From Rhodocollybia butyracea (lineage: Eukaryota > Basidiomycota > Agaricomycetes > Agaricales > Omphalotaceae), in the NCBI GenBank assembly GCA_015501585.1, contig JADNRY010000214.1:1-64000 (forward strand): a stretch of DNA of 64,000 nt. The letters are read 5' to 3'. Positions 25,614 to 37,742 of the stretch are shown here, piece by piece (within the stretch, counting starts at the first letter, position 1; the number at the start of each line of letters is the position of its first letter). The position numbers were made by a program, and so were the translations under genes. The notes under the pieces are model-generated. The model had not been told where the DNA came from and made no database searches. It saw only the letters and a list, made by a program, of their open reading frames with translations.

Positions 25614-28600
25614 ATGTCAAAGCTTTCTTGTCAGTCCGAGCTGATGCAAAATCAGAAGCATGCCGATGTGATGGCTCCGGATATTGCATTCGAGGTCGTC
25701 CAAGCCACTACTGGTGAAGCGCTATTCTTTTCCATTGGAACAGACCACGTTTTCTACGTGACGCGTGAAGTTAGCACCACTGCGACCGGTTGGAATAGAG
25801 TCGATCTTTCTTCTACTCTGTCTTCCCAGCATGGAGGTACATTGATTGTAGCCAAGTCTTTTGCGATAGCGCAAAATATGAAGACCCAAGCCTTTGACGT
25901 TGCGCTTACTGTCACTATCGCCGGAGCAGACTATCTTTACCTTTCCTTGGGTAATTCTAGCGCACCAGCTGCATGGAGCGGAGGCATAACTTGGACCTCC
26001 GTGCCTTTCGATGCTGCTGGAATCACTGCCCCCACTCCATTAACCATTTCGGACGTCTATCTGATGCAGATCCCAAGTGGAAGCTCCTCTGTAGAGAATT
26101 GCTTTGTGGACATCATTCGTACTCCAGGTGATCCCCTCAAAGAGCTTGACCGCTACTACATCTCCCCGAGCTCTTCCCCCCATTGGAACCGCCATACCCT
26201 TGCAATTGATCTCTCGTCTGGAAGCATTCAGAGCTGCCTCGGCAACCGCACCGCTGATTTTGTACCAGGAATATACACTTTCGGTTCCATTAGTGGGGCA
26301 CAGGAATTGATCTTTGCTCCACAATTTAATGCCTTCCGGGCAAATGTTCCTCCTTCTGTTTCCCGTTTAACACTTCCCAGTGGCGCGACTGCCATTGCCT
26401 CAGCACTCAATAGTAGCGGGGTCACTAATTTGTTTGTTGCAGCCCCGTCAGGGCTATATCTCTTTGCCACCAACAATCAAGGTGACCTGGCTACACCTCT
26501 CCAAGTGATAAATAGTAGTCTTTTTTCTGGTGTGTCAAGTATTTCTGCGTTGACGGCTGGCTCCCGGACAGCTGTATGGGGAATTAACGCCCAAGCAGAG
26601 TTGTGTTATACCTCTTGCCCCGCAGGAAGCGAAGCAACTCCAAGTTCATGGTCAACCCCTGTTCCAATCTGCACAGGCGCAGAAGGCTTTGCCTTCTACC
26701 TCAACTCGCAGGCTCCCAGTAACGTGCTCTTTGTACATCTCAATGGACAGGAGATGATTCAGCTCTCTCAAGATCCAGTCACCGGGTGTTGGTCCCAACG
26801 CAGTATTCTCATCCCTACAACTGCCATTGACGACGTATTCCAGTACTACAGTTTTACCACTCACATCCAAGTCACTGACGCGAATGGTGTCAGTGCACCC
26901 AACACACCTGTTTCAATCTCCGTTGCAACACCTGTCAGCGTATACGTCAATAACGTGTACTATATGCTTTCTCCTGCTGCTGCAGTCCAAATTACAGCTG
27001 ATGCGACTGGTGTCGTAACAGTGGTCCAGGAGACCCAAACACTGCAAGGAGCCTGTTTCCATGTTACATTGTCTGCCTCTCCATCCACTTTTGTCGATGT
27101 GAATCCCATGTCGAATACATTCCAGATCCTCGGTACTATCAAGAGCGGCAATGATCTCAGTAGTGTGAAGGTCACTACTGCATCCGGAACTACCAAGGCT
27201 TTGTTGCCAGCATCTGCTTCTGCTGATGACGTGAGTGCAGCCGCCACAGCAATCAGCCAGCTTGTTCAAGTTAGCACAACGCTCCCTTCTAACGGCTCGA
27301 GACAAGTAACCCCTACAGCTCAGACCATGAGTGCAGTAAAGCCTCAGGCGGCGAGCATCGCAGGCATTCCCATTTCTGGCGGAGATGTTTTCCAATGGCT
27401 TGGGGATGCTTGGAATAATGTGACCAATTTTGTTGTGCAAGAGGTCAATGGTATGCGGCATTAAACCTTCTTCACTGACTGAGTTCTAATACCTCATTTC
27501 AGGATTTTGGCATTTGGTGGTCACTATTGCTGGAGAAGTGTATGATGCTATCCTTGACTCGCTCCCTGCTGTTGCAGGGGCCTTCCAGTTCGTGTTCAAC
27601 AAGTTACAGGTTGTCTGGGAAGACTTGGTGGCCTGGCTTGGATTCATCTTTGAATGGGATGACATTGTGCGCACGCATAAAGTCATGAAGAACATCTTCA
27701 GGCTGTATGCTCAGCATGCAGTCAGTCAAATCTCGACTCTCGAGAGTCAGGTGCAAAGTGCATTTAGTCAAATGCAGAATACAGTCAGTGGCTGGGCTGG
27801 CCTTCCAAGTTCGGGTCCCACTATTGGATCCCAGACTTCATCGAGCTCCCCCCAACTATCGGGATCGAACTCTCCACAAACAAATTGGGCTCTTTATCAG
27901 GCTAAGAGCAACTTTTCTGCTTTGACCACAACATTCAGCCCAGCTACGCCAAACACTAGCACGATTGACCGAGTTCTTGACCAGCTTCAGGCGGTGGCTA
28001 CACAGGAGGAGAGTGAGGTAGTCACGATGATCAACCAAATCAAGTCGGAGATTGTGGATAATATCTATACTCTGACCCTAAACGAAGTTTTACAGAAGTT
28101 CTCTGCGATAATTTCAAACCTTTTCCTAGCTTCGGCCGAAACTCTAGTGACCGCTCTCATCCAACTTCTCGAGATCTTTCTGTCAGGCCTCGTCGATATG
28201 CTGGATGCACCTCTCGAAATCCCCATCTTATCTTCACTTTACAAGTCCATTTCGGGTGACACTCTCACATTCCTTGACCTTTTTTGCCTGATCGGCGCCA
28301 TCCCCGCTACCATCCTCTTTAAGCTGGAGGCTGGAAACGCTCCTTACCCTGACAACAGTGCAACCACGGCACTAATTAACGCCACCGATTTTTCGACCCT
28401 ATCTTCACTTATCATGAGTGGACAACCAGTCCCAGCGATGACGACTAAGAGTGTTGTGACGATTGATCTCGCTGCTGCCAAGGAATTTATGCCGGCGGAT
28501 ATTGCAAATATATGTCTTAATGCTGGCGCTTATTATGGAAGCGTTGCTCTTGCTTTCTGTTCTGCTCTGAAGTTTGCTCTTGAAGAGGGAGCTATTGTAC

Positions 28601-29091
28601 CTGTACCTCTCTCTGCCGCCTGCTTTGTATCTTATCTCGTCTTTGTGGCACCGGCCCTGTCAAGTTACTGGGCCACAGAACGGTCAAACTGGTGGGTTCC
28701 GATGAACGACGTGGTGACAATTATTGCTATCGTGAAAACATTTGCGGATGCGGTTGTGTCCTCTCTCCCTCTCAATCCCAACTCATTCTTCAAACCGACG
28801 GAGATCGGTTGGTGGAAAAAGTTCTCTCCAATCATTGAGCTTTGTATCAACCTCTCATGGCTTGTTGCTGATGTTGGGATCTTTCTTGGATCCCAGGGCC
28901 AACCAGCTGATCTTTTGACATATATCGGGGCAGTATTCTTTGACATTGGAGGTATGCTGGCACCTGGAACTGTTCCAGAATGGGTTGGGGCCGAATTGGC
29001 GGCGTTCATTTTTGGAATTACTGAAGTTTACAATATTGCGTATGGAGGTCTGAGTCTGGAGGCAGCCTACGCCATGCTCAATCAGGGATGA
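25614..29091 (+). CDS. Large unknown protein: beta-propeller-like, Ig-like and hydrophobic helical regions
   Basis: Two exons (25614-27450 and 27503-29091) join through a 52-nt intron (starts GTATGC, ends TTTCAG) and encode 1141 residues. The start has a strong context (CCACCATGTC). Residues ~1-410 are beta-rich with repeated propeller-like turns (TTGEALFFSIGTDHVFYV, LFVAAPSGLYLFATN). Residues ~417-492 resemble a bacterial Big-1-type Ig domain (HIQVTDANGVSAPNTPVSI). Residues ~590-680 are amphipathic helices (WNNVTNFVVQEV, WEDLVAWLGFIFEWDDI). The C-terminal half has several hydrophobic helical stretches near 866-886, 956-1003, 1083-1102 and 1109-1128. No signal peptide is visible. I recognise the architecture as one of the uncharacterised families shared by fungi and bacteria but know no function. 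The divergent 22.1-23.9 kb gene is its natural partner candidate. Confidence 0.78.
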
Positions 29092-30684
29092 AAACACCTG
29101 GTACGCGAATGTTGCTCTAAAGACTCCAAGTGATTTCCCTAATGCTTTTTTCTCTATTTTCAGGTTGGATACACCATCGCCAAGTTGAAATTCAATATGT
29201 ATTGGAAGGTAAAGCAATGAGCATGCTGCATCGTTTCTGATGTAATAATTTGGTTCGTGACATTGAAGGGTAAATTTCAATCCAAAAATCTTCGAAAATT
29301 GTGTTTCATTTTGACAGACCTGTACTCTATTGAACCTGTACAATTAACAATGTAAACATACTGTGGCTTTGAATATATTCCAGTCTTGACTTGTGAGTGT
29401 GGGCCATCGCGCAGAGCATGGCAGGTCCAAGTCCTATGAATGCACTGCAGTGGAAGTTAATAAAACCAAGGAAAAAAGAGCAGTGTCATAAATGGAAGTA
29501 GTAAGAAAGATAAACAGTGCGTGGCAAGAAGCATTGGTTCACAGAACTCGTGCACAGGCTGCAAGTGAAACGACGTTCAGTGTAAGAAGTTCAAGAGACT
29601 TCATTAAGCGCAGCATTAGATAGAAGGTCGAGCATCGAGAGTACAACCGATGACTCGTTTCACCCTACAAGATCTGCAGGTAGTTCATCTGATTTGTTGT
29701 AGATGTGTTCGTGCCTAACCACAAGATCAAGTTTGAGGGGATGAGGTTCCGAGTCATCAAACCTAGCAAAACACAGGCTTACAACAGGCCAGCCACTGTT
29801 TTTGTCATATTTATGGAGGACAATAGTACATGATTTAATGTATCAATTAGAAACTGGCCTAGTCCTCAGTTCAACTTGGTCCGATTTTGGGGCTAAAAGA
29901 CCGTACCGCCAACACGACGAATGAGATGTGAAGAAAACAAGAAAAAAACGCATGTAATAGATTTTTGGAACTGGTACTGTTTTTGAACAATGGAAAGTAC
30001 GTCCTTTACCCTATATGTTCCACCCACAACTTAGAGCCAAACAGCTTACTAGTTGAGCTACAGGTCACTGTTATGGCAGAGTAAGTCGACGGATCATTGC
30101 AAGTTGAGACAACTTACAATCCACGATTCATGGATAATACTATCGAGTTGATAACAGCAGAAGATATAGCAGCGGCTGATCAAAGACGACGATGCGCACG
30201 GTATTGGCAACCTGCACAAAACCCGCATCGAATAGCACGAGTACTAACCGCCATGCGACAACACTGGCACACTGCTAGTAGATATAAGGTGACACGAGTG
30301 GGAGCGATATGGCGGGAAAAAGAGCTGTCGAAGCCAAGCAAAAATAAATGAAACACTGATGAGCAGGATAGAAAAGTTGGTAAAGACTCAGAAATAAGTA
30401 CATCGAAATGGTCTCCTCGCTGGCTCCAATTGAGACGAGATCAGGCCCAGGGTCGGGAGGAGGAGGATTGTATTACACGGCATGAAATCCTCATGCAAAA
30501 CCTTGCAAAACCCGCCATAAGGACGAACCTTTATTTCATCCAGGCCTTGTAATGGAGGTTAGTACGTTGGGTGTGCTCGTGAGAACGGTTACGCCACCGT
30601 AAATTAATACTCGGCAGCCGGCTCCGGCACAACACGTTCCTTTCCATCACAACAGATGACTGTCGTTGCCAGCGACAACGATGA
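29092..30684. other. Intergenic region, mostly empty
   Basis: Holds the 3' flank of the 1141-aa gene (with a GT-AG-like segment after its stop at 29101-29162, possibly a 3'-UTR intron), a tRNA-like block at 30011-30075, and short unsupported ORFs. Confidence 0.5.
30011..30075 (-). repeat. Degenerate tRNA-like / SINE head
   Basis: On the minus strand the sequence contains a Pol III A-box-like stretch, TGTAGCTCAACTAGTAAGC, followed by TTTGGCTCTAAGTTGTGGG at the distance expected in a tRNA. The B box (GGTTCGAATCC type) is not preserved: GTGGGTGGAACAT is found instead. A T-rich run lies downstream. This fits an old tRNA-derived SINE or tRNA relic. Confidence 0.4.
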
Positions 30685-32239
30685 ATGCCATTTTCTGTCG
30701 TGTACCCTCTTGTCGCCTCTGCGGCATCTGCGCTTCTCCTCACAGTGTACTGCAGACTCAATGGTAAATCTCTAGCTCGAATTCCTCGTCGCGTCCTTGA
30801 CTTGTCTCCGGTACGATGGGACGCCAAAGATTTCGAGGCAGTGAAGAACAAGCTGGATGATTACCCAGTGGATATTCAGCAATATCTTCCTCCAAAGACT
30901 GGCCGAAGATACATTGTAGTTGGCGGTGTACGTGATTATTAATTTCATCTATCTACAAAGATTGAAATATTGACTGGTTGCCGGTTAATAGTCAGGATTT
31001 CTCGGCGGATGGATAATCATACATCTCTTGAAACGAGGTGAATTACCCAGTAATATCCGTATCATCGACCTACATCCTCCTTCTCGATACGACTTTGCCT
31101 CAGGTCCAGCAAAAGAGGTACAGTTCATACAAACAGATATCGCCAGCGCAGAGCAAGTCGAAGCAGCGTTCAAAGCACCATGGCCTCTTTCCACCTCTTC
31201 CAATTCCGAAATCACCGTCTTCCACTGCGCGGCGATCATTCGATTCTACGAACGACATCCTTCCCTCCTTCCCCTTTCCGAAATCAATTTTATCGGCACA
31301 GAACACGTTCTCAAGGCATCCTTTGCAGCCGGCGGTTCTATCCTTGTTTTCACTTCGTCGGGATCTGTAGCCCAGCGCCGCACGCGACTGCTGTTGATCC
31401 CTTGGGTCGAGAAGGAGCCGGAGAATTTCGTTCAGGTGCTGGGAGACCAGGAACCGAGCGAACTACCGAAATCCGTTGACGGCTTTTGCTGCTGCTACGC
31501 ACACACCAAACTGCGATCCGAATCCCTCATACGGGCCTCCGATAACTCACCCTCGGGGCCTTCCGGCGAAACAACTCTGCGGACAGGATGCATACGCCCG
31601 GCCAACGCGATATACGGCCCTGGCGCAGACCTCTATGAATACTTCCTTGCACAAGGAAAGAACAACGTGTCGTTCTTTCAGAATATGATGACGGCCAATG
31701 TTTACGTGGAGAACTGCTCCTTGGCCCATCTGTGCTATGAACAGCGCTTGATTGAGCTCTCTTCGAACGAGAGCCGACATCCAGATATCGGTGGACAAGT
31801 ATTCACAGTCACAGATCCTTCCCCGCCTATCCTGTTCTCCGACATCTATGCTGCTCTTACGCATTTCTCCGATGGAGCGTATGGGTATCACGTCCTCCCG
31901 CCGACGCCGATCCTCCTGATTTCTTACTTGGTAGAGCAATACTACCTCACGAGACACGCGCTCTGCACCTCACGCTCGTCTATATTGCTCTATCTAGGCA
32001 AAATTCTGCCTCCATTACGAGGAGATTTGTTGGCTCTACAGCCAGCAACCGTGTCTTTGTCCCATGCCCATCTCATCGCGGATGATTCCCGGGCTCGTTT
32101 AGCGCCTATGCAAGGCGGGTTGGGCTATGTAGCTCCGTGGAATGCGCTGGAAGGCCTATACAAGTCAACTCAGTATTATCTTGAACAGGGTAGTCTCCGT
32201 CCTGCGTCTGCGAGGAAAGGGTTTGGTCATGGAAAGTGA
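30685..32239 (+). CDS. 3-beta-hydroxysteroid dehydrogenase-type (sterol-4-alpha-carboxylate 3-dehydrogenase-like) oxidoreductase
   Basis: Exon 1 (30685-30927, exactly 81 codons) and exon 2 (30992-32239) give 496 residues. The protein starts with a hydrophobic N-terminal segment (VVYPLVASAASALLLTVY), suggesting ER-membrane anchoring. The splice creates the Rossmann motif VVGGSGFLGGWIIIHLL. The SDR active-site YxxxK is seen as CYAHTKLRSES, and CIRPANAIYGPGA is a typical 3-beta-HSD-family segment. The ergosterol-pathway enzyme of this family (ERG26) removes the C4 carboxyl group with NAD(P) as oxidant; this copy has the family signatures but is longer at the N-terminus, so it may be a paralogue acting on another sterol or terpenoid. 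Neighbouring genes give no pathway context. Confidence 0.87.
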
Positions 32240-32868
32240 ACGTGGATATTATGCACGTCTTGCTTCAGATATGACCATTTAGAGCGTTTACTACTTGAAA
32301 CGACCGATAGGTCCCAAGCATCAGGTAGAACTATCTTATTCCGTCAATTTATTGCTTCATCTCGTTTGAACCTCCTGGCTATCTAAAAGGCCATCATGTT
32401 GTGTTTTATCAGTCGCGAGTTGCCCTTCTCGATTGGATCGGCAACGAGGCAAAACCCGTAGACAAACCCAGTGCTTAGCAGACAAGTAAATAAAAGATCA
32501 ACGAGAACGAAAGGGTCTGTCTTTGGTGGTACGGCGTAATGGACAGTGACGGGGCCGTTATGTAACCATATCCAAATGCCAGTCCTTATCGCTAACGACT
32601 TGAAGCCGTGCTGGGAATGACCTTTTCATGCATCTTAACTGCCGCTGTCTCCATGATGCGCACCGTTGGAGTTCCTTCATTCCAGATATGTATGTATCCC
32701 TCCGAAGCGCTAACGTTTCACACCTCAACTTCCAGATAAGTATAAGTATAAGACTTGAGTAAAAGTTCTGCTTGAATATTTCTGACATGGGTTTTGGTTT
32801 GTCTTTGGTTTATAGCGTGACATTGTTACAACATGCAGTTATTAAGCTTCTCGCTGGCCAGCAGCCTC
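32240..32868. other. Intergenic region between converging genes
   Basis: This is the shared 3' flank of the dehydrogenase (+) and the DUF6533 gene (-). Nothing else is recognised. Confidence 0.5.
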
Positions 32869-34794
32869 CTACTCAATGGTCTTTTTAGAAAAATAACCGA
32901 ATAGGGCCATGTTCCCTCTGCATTCGCACAAAGCTAACGGGGCCTCCCTTCTCATAATCATAGATCTATAGCACCGGAAGTTGTCAGCTAACAGATTAGT
33001 ACCAGATACTACGAAGCTCACCACAGGCACTAGTGTAGTCAATGGATCCACCGCTTCGTCTGGAATCTCCCATTCACCATCCCCACCGCCATGCTCACTT
33101 TCGTTTTCAAGCTCGTCCACTTTGTCCCATTGATCAGGATCCAATGGAGCCCCATGTTACCGATGAATCGGTTCTCAGCAAAATCGAGTACGCTAAGCGC
33201 GGGGGCGGTTTTGTTGGAGAGGGTTTTACCAGAACGTTGGACGGTGTGGTTGGAGCAAGCACGAAGGTTCAGGACAAAACGATTTATCAGAATATTTGAT
33301 AGGCTGGAAAAAGTTTCAGGAATGATCAACTGATGGAGCATGATTGATAGACATACAAACTGAGGAACGGAGAGAGGATGTCCGTAACTTGCCCAACTGC
33401 AGTGGATACCTAGGTTGTACAACACATTCAAACTGGCATGACCCAGAACCATACAGGAGAGTAACTTACTGTGCCGATTGGAAAGATGGATTCCTAGATT
33501 GGATGTTGGAAGGAACAACACAAAAAGTTATTTGAACAGGGCCCACCAATGCAAAACCAAGCTCAATACTTGCAACTATGAAGATGGTGCTAGAGATAGG
33601 CAAGGGTCACGAAGGTGTACTTGAGACTGTCACAGAAGCTTGAAAAGGACTTACAAGAAGTACAAAGTGCCTACAAATATACATCAATAACCAGCCTGGC
33701 AGCGAACAGTTTCACTGACCGTCATGCAGGACCACCTCGGCGATGCTATGAATACCAGATTCTCGTGAATTCCTGATGTGTTGGACCGTTTTGGCCAAAG
33801 TCAAGATGAAGATAATGCTGTCAAAAATCATTTGAAGAATAGGAGAAATAGTGAACACTGATATGTAGATTGATTGACTTGAAGCTAGCCAGTGAACCAA
33901 AGACTCACAGCTGGTATTGGGAAGATAGAGCCGTCAATGAGTAGACTGGAGGAAGAAATGATAGACATGCTGACATTTCAAGCTCAAGGGTCCCACCAGT
34001 GAAACATGGCGTGAATGGCTCGGCATATGTTCCTTGGCTGTTGGTTATTTCAACTGCGAACGACAACTACATCCACAAAATTTGAGTGCGGTGCTTCAAA
34101 TTACCCAAAGAACCAAGGGCGTACCAGGAAAGCACCAACAATATTCATGATGATGAATGGGCAGAGCAGAACAAGCAATGATCGCTTCTGACCAAAGAGC
34201 GCATAAACCCTCAAAATGAAAAGCACTACAGCAAACAAAAATTCTCAGACAAGATCCATCTGATCACAGAATGAAAATGACATACGACTCGTCGCTGCAC
34301 CAGCGATACTAGAACTAACACGCGATATAAAAAAGATATTCTTACAGCTGAGCACAATATCAGAGTTAGGCCGACCTGCCACTGTAAGCGAACACGAAGA
34401 AATAAACCTTATATCTGTCATTTTTCCAGGCGATAAGAGAGCCAGCTGCATAACCACATATAACAGAGAGCTGTAGCGATTCAGAATGAATAATACAGAG
34501 CCGCCATTCAGGCGATTGGACCATATTGATCGAACTTCGGTAGGGAATGTGAGGAAGAAGTCGTAGAACCAGAAAGCTGCAATTTTGTAACATTAGCCAG
34601 ATACATTCACTCTCCGACCAGAAGTAATCTCACCAACGGCAGATAATACTGCATAGTTGGTCAACAACCTATAAATATCAATGTGACATGAGGATCTTGA
34701 GGTTGAGGTGAAGCATACGTTGCTCAACATACAGGAGGAATTGAAGACTGACAATTTCTTCAGCAATGGCCTGATTACTAGAAGAGTCTGACAT
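32869..34794 (-). CDS. DUF6533-type multi-pass membrane protein with an apparent frameshift
   Basis: The start at 34794 (MSDSSSNQAIAEEIVSLQF) precedes an intron (34669-34718) and then TNYAVLSAV. The following exons read FWFYDFFLTFPTEVRSIW and VLFILNRYSSLLYVVM, the hallmark of the fungal DUF6533 family, then FILRVYALFGQKRSLLVLL and IIMNIVGAFLVRPWFFG, SIIFILTLAKTVQHIRNS and INRFVLNLRACSN. At least seven short introns are implied; several boundaries are approximate. Near 33148-33155 the frame shifts by one base at a run of four G: the upstream frame reads RFIGNMG while the natural continuation GAPLDPDQWDKVDELENES lies in the next frame and ends at 32869. This is either a recent inactivating indel or an assembly error. 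Proteins of this family are about 300-350 residues, membrane-embedded and of unknown function. Confidence 0.68.
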
Positions 34795-35730
34795 GGTGGC
34801 GAAAAAGTAGAGTGCTGATTACCACTTTCCCAAGACATGAATATAAGTACTTATCTTCTGGCAGGGTCTGAATACATTCAATCCTATCAAGAATCCTATC
34901 GCATACTTAAGATGTAAGTAGATAGCAGTGTGCGTGCGCGGAAAGGCAGCCCAGTGCTACAACTATCATCAATTGTTCTTCATGTTCAGATGGATAACGA
35001 TTTGGCAAGCAACGGTACCTTGAATATGATGGAAGTCGAGAATGTTGACTGCTCTGGAGAGCAACTCATGTGGCAGAATGTTGCCCTGTGATCACTGAAT
35101 TTGTGGGGTGATGATCGATTGCTGCCAATTTTGGGAAGGAATTTGAAAAAACGCATCTTTGATGGTTGTACCAATATCTATGATACTTATACTGGGATGA
35201 ATATTGCCTCTACACCTCAAGATAGGTAACAAAGTCTTGGTCATACATACACTTTTCTTGAGCCTATGTTCTGCCAGCTACAAAGTATGTAGCTTGCACT
35301 TTGCAGAACCAGTGGCATGCACCAAGGTGAATTATATGAGTCAGATGAATGACATCTTAGTAAAGGACATCTGGACAGGCATCTGGAATGGCATCTGCAA
35401 AATCACTTTATTGTTCAAAGATATCTTTGATGGCCTTCAAGGTGCCCTTCAAGGTGCTATCAACATATCAACAATCTGCCCCAGTGACTCCTGCAAAACC
35501 TCATTATCAAGATCTGGGGCAGGAACGGAACTTTAAACTTAGCTGTGAGGCTCAGAGCGATCAAAGAAACTCCTTTGATCTGAACCACTACAATCCCGCG
35601 ATAATTCACACGCCACTAACGCGCTCAACAGCACTGACGACGCGTCTACACGAGCGACATCGCGACAAAACACATTCAAAAACACAACATAACACTACTA
35701 AACCACAACAACACTATGGTACATCACAAT
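34795..35730. other. Intergenic region, no gene recognised
   Basis: Short ORFs only. Around 35375-35465 there are small iterated words (ATCTGGACAGGCATCTGG; CCTTCAAGGTGC twice). No gene can be supported. Confidence 0.45.
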
Positions 35731-35731
35731 A

Positions 35732-35930
35732 ATGAGCGAAGGATCCACCTCGCCACCCCAGACACAAACCCGCCACCCAACCACAGCCGAGGAAATCCTT
35801 CACAACAGCGGATGGCTCACTGATTCACCGACAGCAGCACACGACGTCATAACAAAGCTTATGGACCTAGCTCGCAACAATGCCTCTCTTATTGCAGGCA
35901 TGACAGTGGCCTCCAGGATAAAGATGATCA
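35732..35930 (+). pseudogene. N-terminal fragment of an unknown, probably repetitive fungal protein
   Basis: The frame starts MSEGSTSPPQTQTRHPTTAEE and continues with a plausible helical segment (NASLIAGMTVASRIKM) for about 66 codons. It then runs into the GC-rich iterated cassette at 35935, where the translation becomes nonsense-like. It is preceded by an A/C-rich leader. It resembles a gene start truncated by insertion. The family is not recognised. Confidence 0.4.
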
Positions 35931-35934
35931 TGAG

Positions 35935-36090
35935 TCCGGGTCCCTTGCCGGTACCGGCAGGTCAGACCCGTGGGAATACCTGCCGGTATCTGACCTGCGG
36001 ATCCCGGTACCGGTTTCTCACGGGTCTCGACCGGTCACAGGTCAAGCCTTGGCGTTTTGCCGGTGACCTGCTGGTATCTGGTATAAAACA
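35935..36090. repeat. GC-rich word-iterated cassette
   Basis: CCGGTACCGG-type words and GACCTG/CAGGTC recur in both orientations. It is related to the cassette at 1620-1770, sharing GACCCGTGGGAATACC. It sits immediately left of the TIR element that starts at 36187 and interrupts the 35732 reading frame. Confidence 0.5.
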
Positions 36091-36186
36091 AGAAAATCCA
36101 GTGCGCTGAAACGCAATCACTTATTTACATATATCAATCAATCATTACTTAAAACGATCTTCGTGAATTAAAGGCGGCAGTAGCAT

Positions 36187-36335
36187 CACCTCAACATCAC
36201 AACACCCAGTTGATATAGACATGCCAAGCCGGGTGGGGTGTGGCATTGATGCAGCAATTAATTATCTCAATTCCCTCACACTGCCAATAATTCGGCTAAT
36301 GTTGTGAGTTAAATACTAATAAAGAAGTCGAGCCG
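36187..36335 (+). repeat. Left terminal inverted repeat of the 3.8 kb element
   Basis: Inverted counterpart of 39855-40002; it includes GCCAAGCCGGGTGGGGTGTG and CCAATAATTCGGCTAAT in both arms. Confidence 0.85.
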
Positions 36336-37208
36336 CAAGCCATAGTAGTACTTAGCGAAAAAAGACCATCATCAAGTGACCACCGGCAGACTTTCGCTGT
36401 GCCGGTAGCCGTTGCTCTCAGCGCTGCGCCTATCTCGTTACATAACTATGTATCTTGAAGGTCAAGTTCTTTCATCGCATACGGTGCTTGTTCATTCAGA
36501 GTTTATGAAGCTTTTGCCCGAAGTATTTACATATGTACAACAAATACTACTACTCAGGCACTGACCTGATTCACTACTGCCTGCAGATATATACTAGCGA
36601 TAAAGACCATCAAGTGATCACTGGCAGTAGATTTTCTTTGTGCCGTTTACCGTTATCATCCCGCCTCTCCGCCTATCTCATTAATAAATTCATGTAATCT
36701 GTTCCACGCCGCGTATTACGCCCAGCCGAATGTTCTTTCTGAACACTGCTTACTTGTAATCATTACCAAGGTGCAGGCAATAAATTATTTATAACATTAT
36801 ACGACGCAGCTGTGACCGACAGTTATTCACGACTAAAGATGCTCTTCTCAAAAGTTTTGATGTCTGACATTCCGCACCAGCAAATATCGTAAGGCGCAGG
36901 ATGGACGGATACTCAGAGGTTCAATGCATCCTGGGAGCCTGCTCTCACCGAGGCCTATATTGAGTAGAGATCCAACGAGTCACAACTCAGACCGACCTCA
37001 AATTATCACATACCCCAACATTACTTCCGCTGTGGATGGTTGTGGTTTTGACCTAGATATGACCTAGATATCATCATGCAATGTACACAATCTGGCACGA
37101 GGTACTCCTCGTGAATCAACAAGCAAAGGCTCAGTTGCCCTTGTCAATTGCTTGTCAAAGCTCGTGTACTGCTTTGTAGACGTGCATTCCCTGTTGTAAA
37201 CAAACTCA

Positions 37209-37742
37209 GGGCCTGTTCGGCAACACGAATCTCAGATTTTGTTTGGATTTTGCCAGGTATTGCCACCATATAAAAAAGCCATCAAGCATTTGTAAGTATT
37301 ACTCGGATCAGCCAGTTGAGCGCTCCGTGTAAACGCGCATGCTGTCACAGCCTGTCAGACATTTCTTCCATGTTGAGGTCAACACCCCGCTCGATGCTCA
37401 GACATGCCCGCCGCTCTCAAATGTAGTTTTTACTTTAGGTTTCACTTGCTTAGACAATATAGAGGAACAAAATCGCTTTAACAATAATATACAATTACAT
37501 TAAACTTGAAAGATGATGACCAGAACATGTTGGTCACTGGGTAGCATCATTGAGAGTGGTCGGGATGACTTGCGGGACAGCGAGAGGAACGTCCGACATG
37601 TCAGGGCAGGAGTTATGTCATTTTATGACATTTCCAGAGTCATGGCGACCGGCCAGCTGATCCGAACATTTTATATAAGTCTTCAAAATCTTGCCTCTGG
37701 CAAAATCACACAAAATCCAGATTCGTGTTGCCGAACAGGCCC
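37209..37742. mobile_element. PIF/Harbinger-like MITE nested in the 3.8 kb element
   Basis: The ends are inverted repeats: GGGCCTGTTCGGCAACACGA at 37209 and its complement ending at 37742, with homology continuing through AATCTCAGATTTTG/AATCTGGATTTTG. A TCA triplet is present on both sides (37206-37208 and 37743-37745), consistent with the 3-bp duplication of PIF/Harbinger elements, whose TIRs often begin GGGCCTGTT. At 534 bp without coding sequence it is a typical MITE. Confidence 0.78.
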
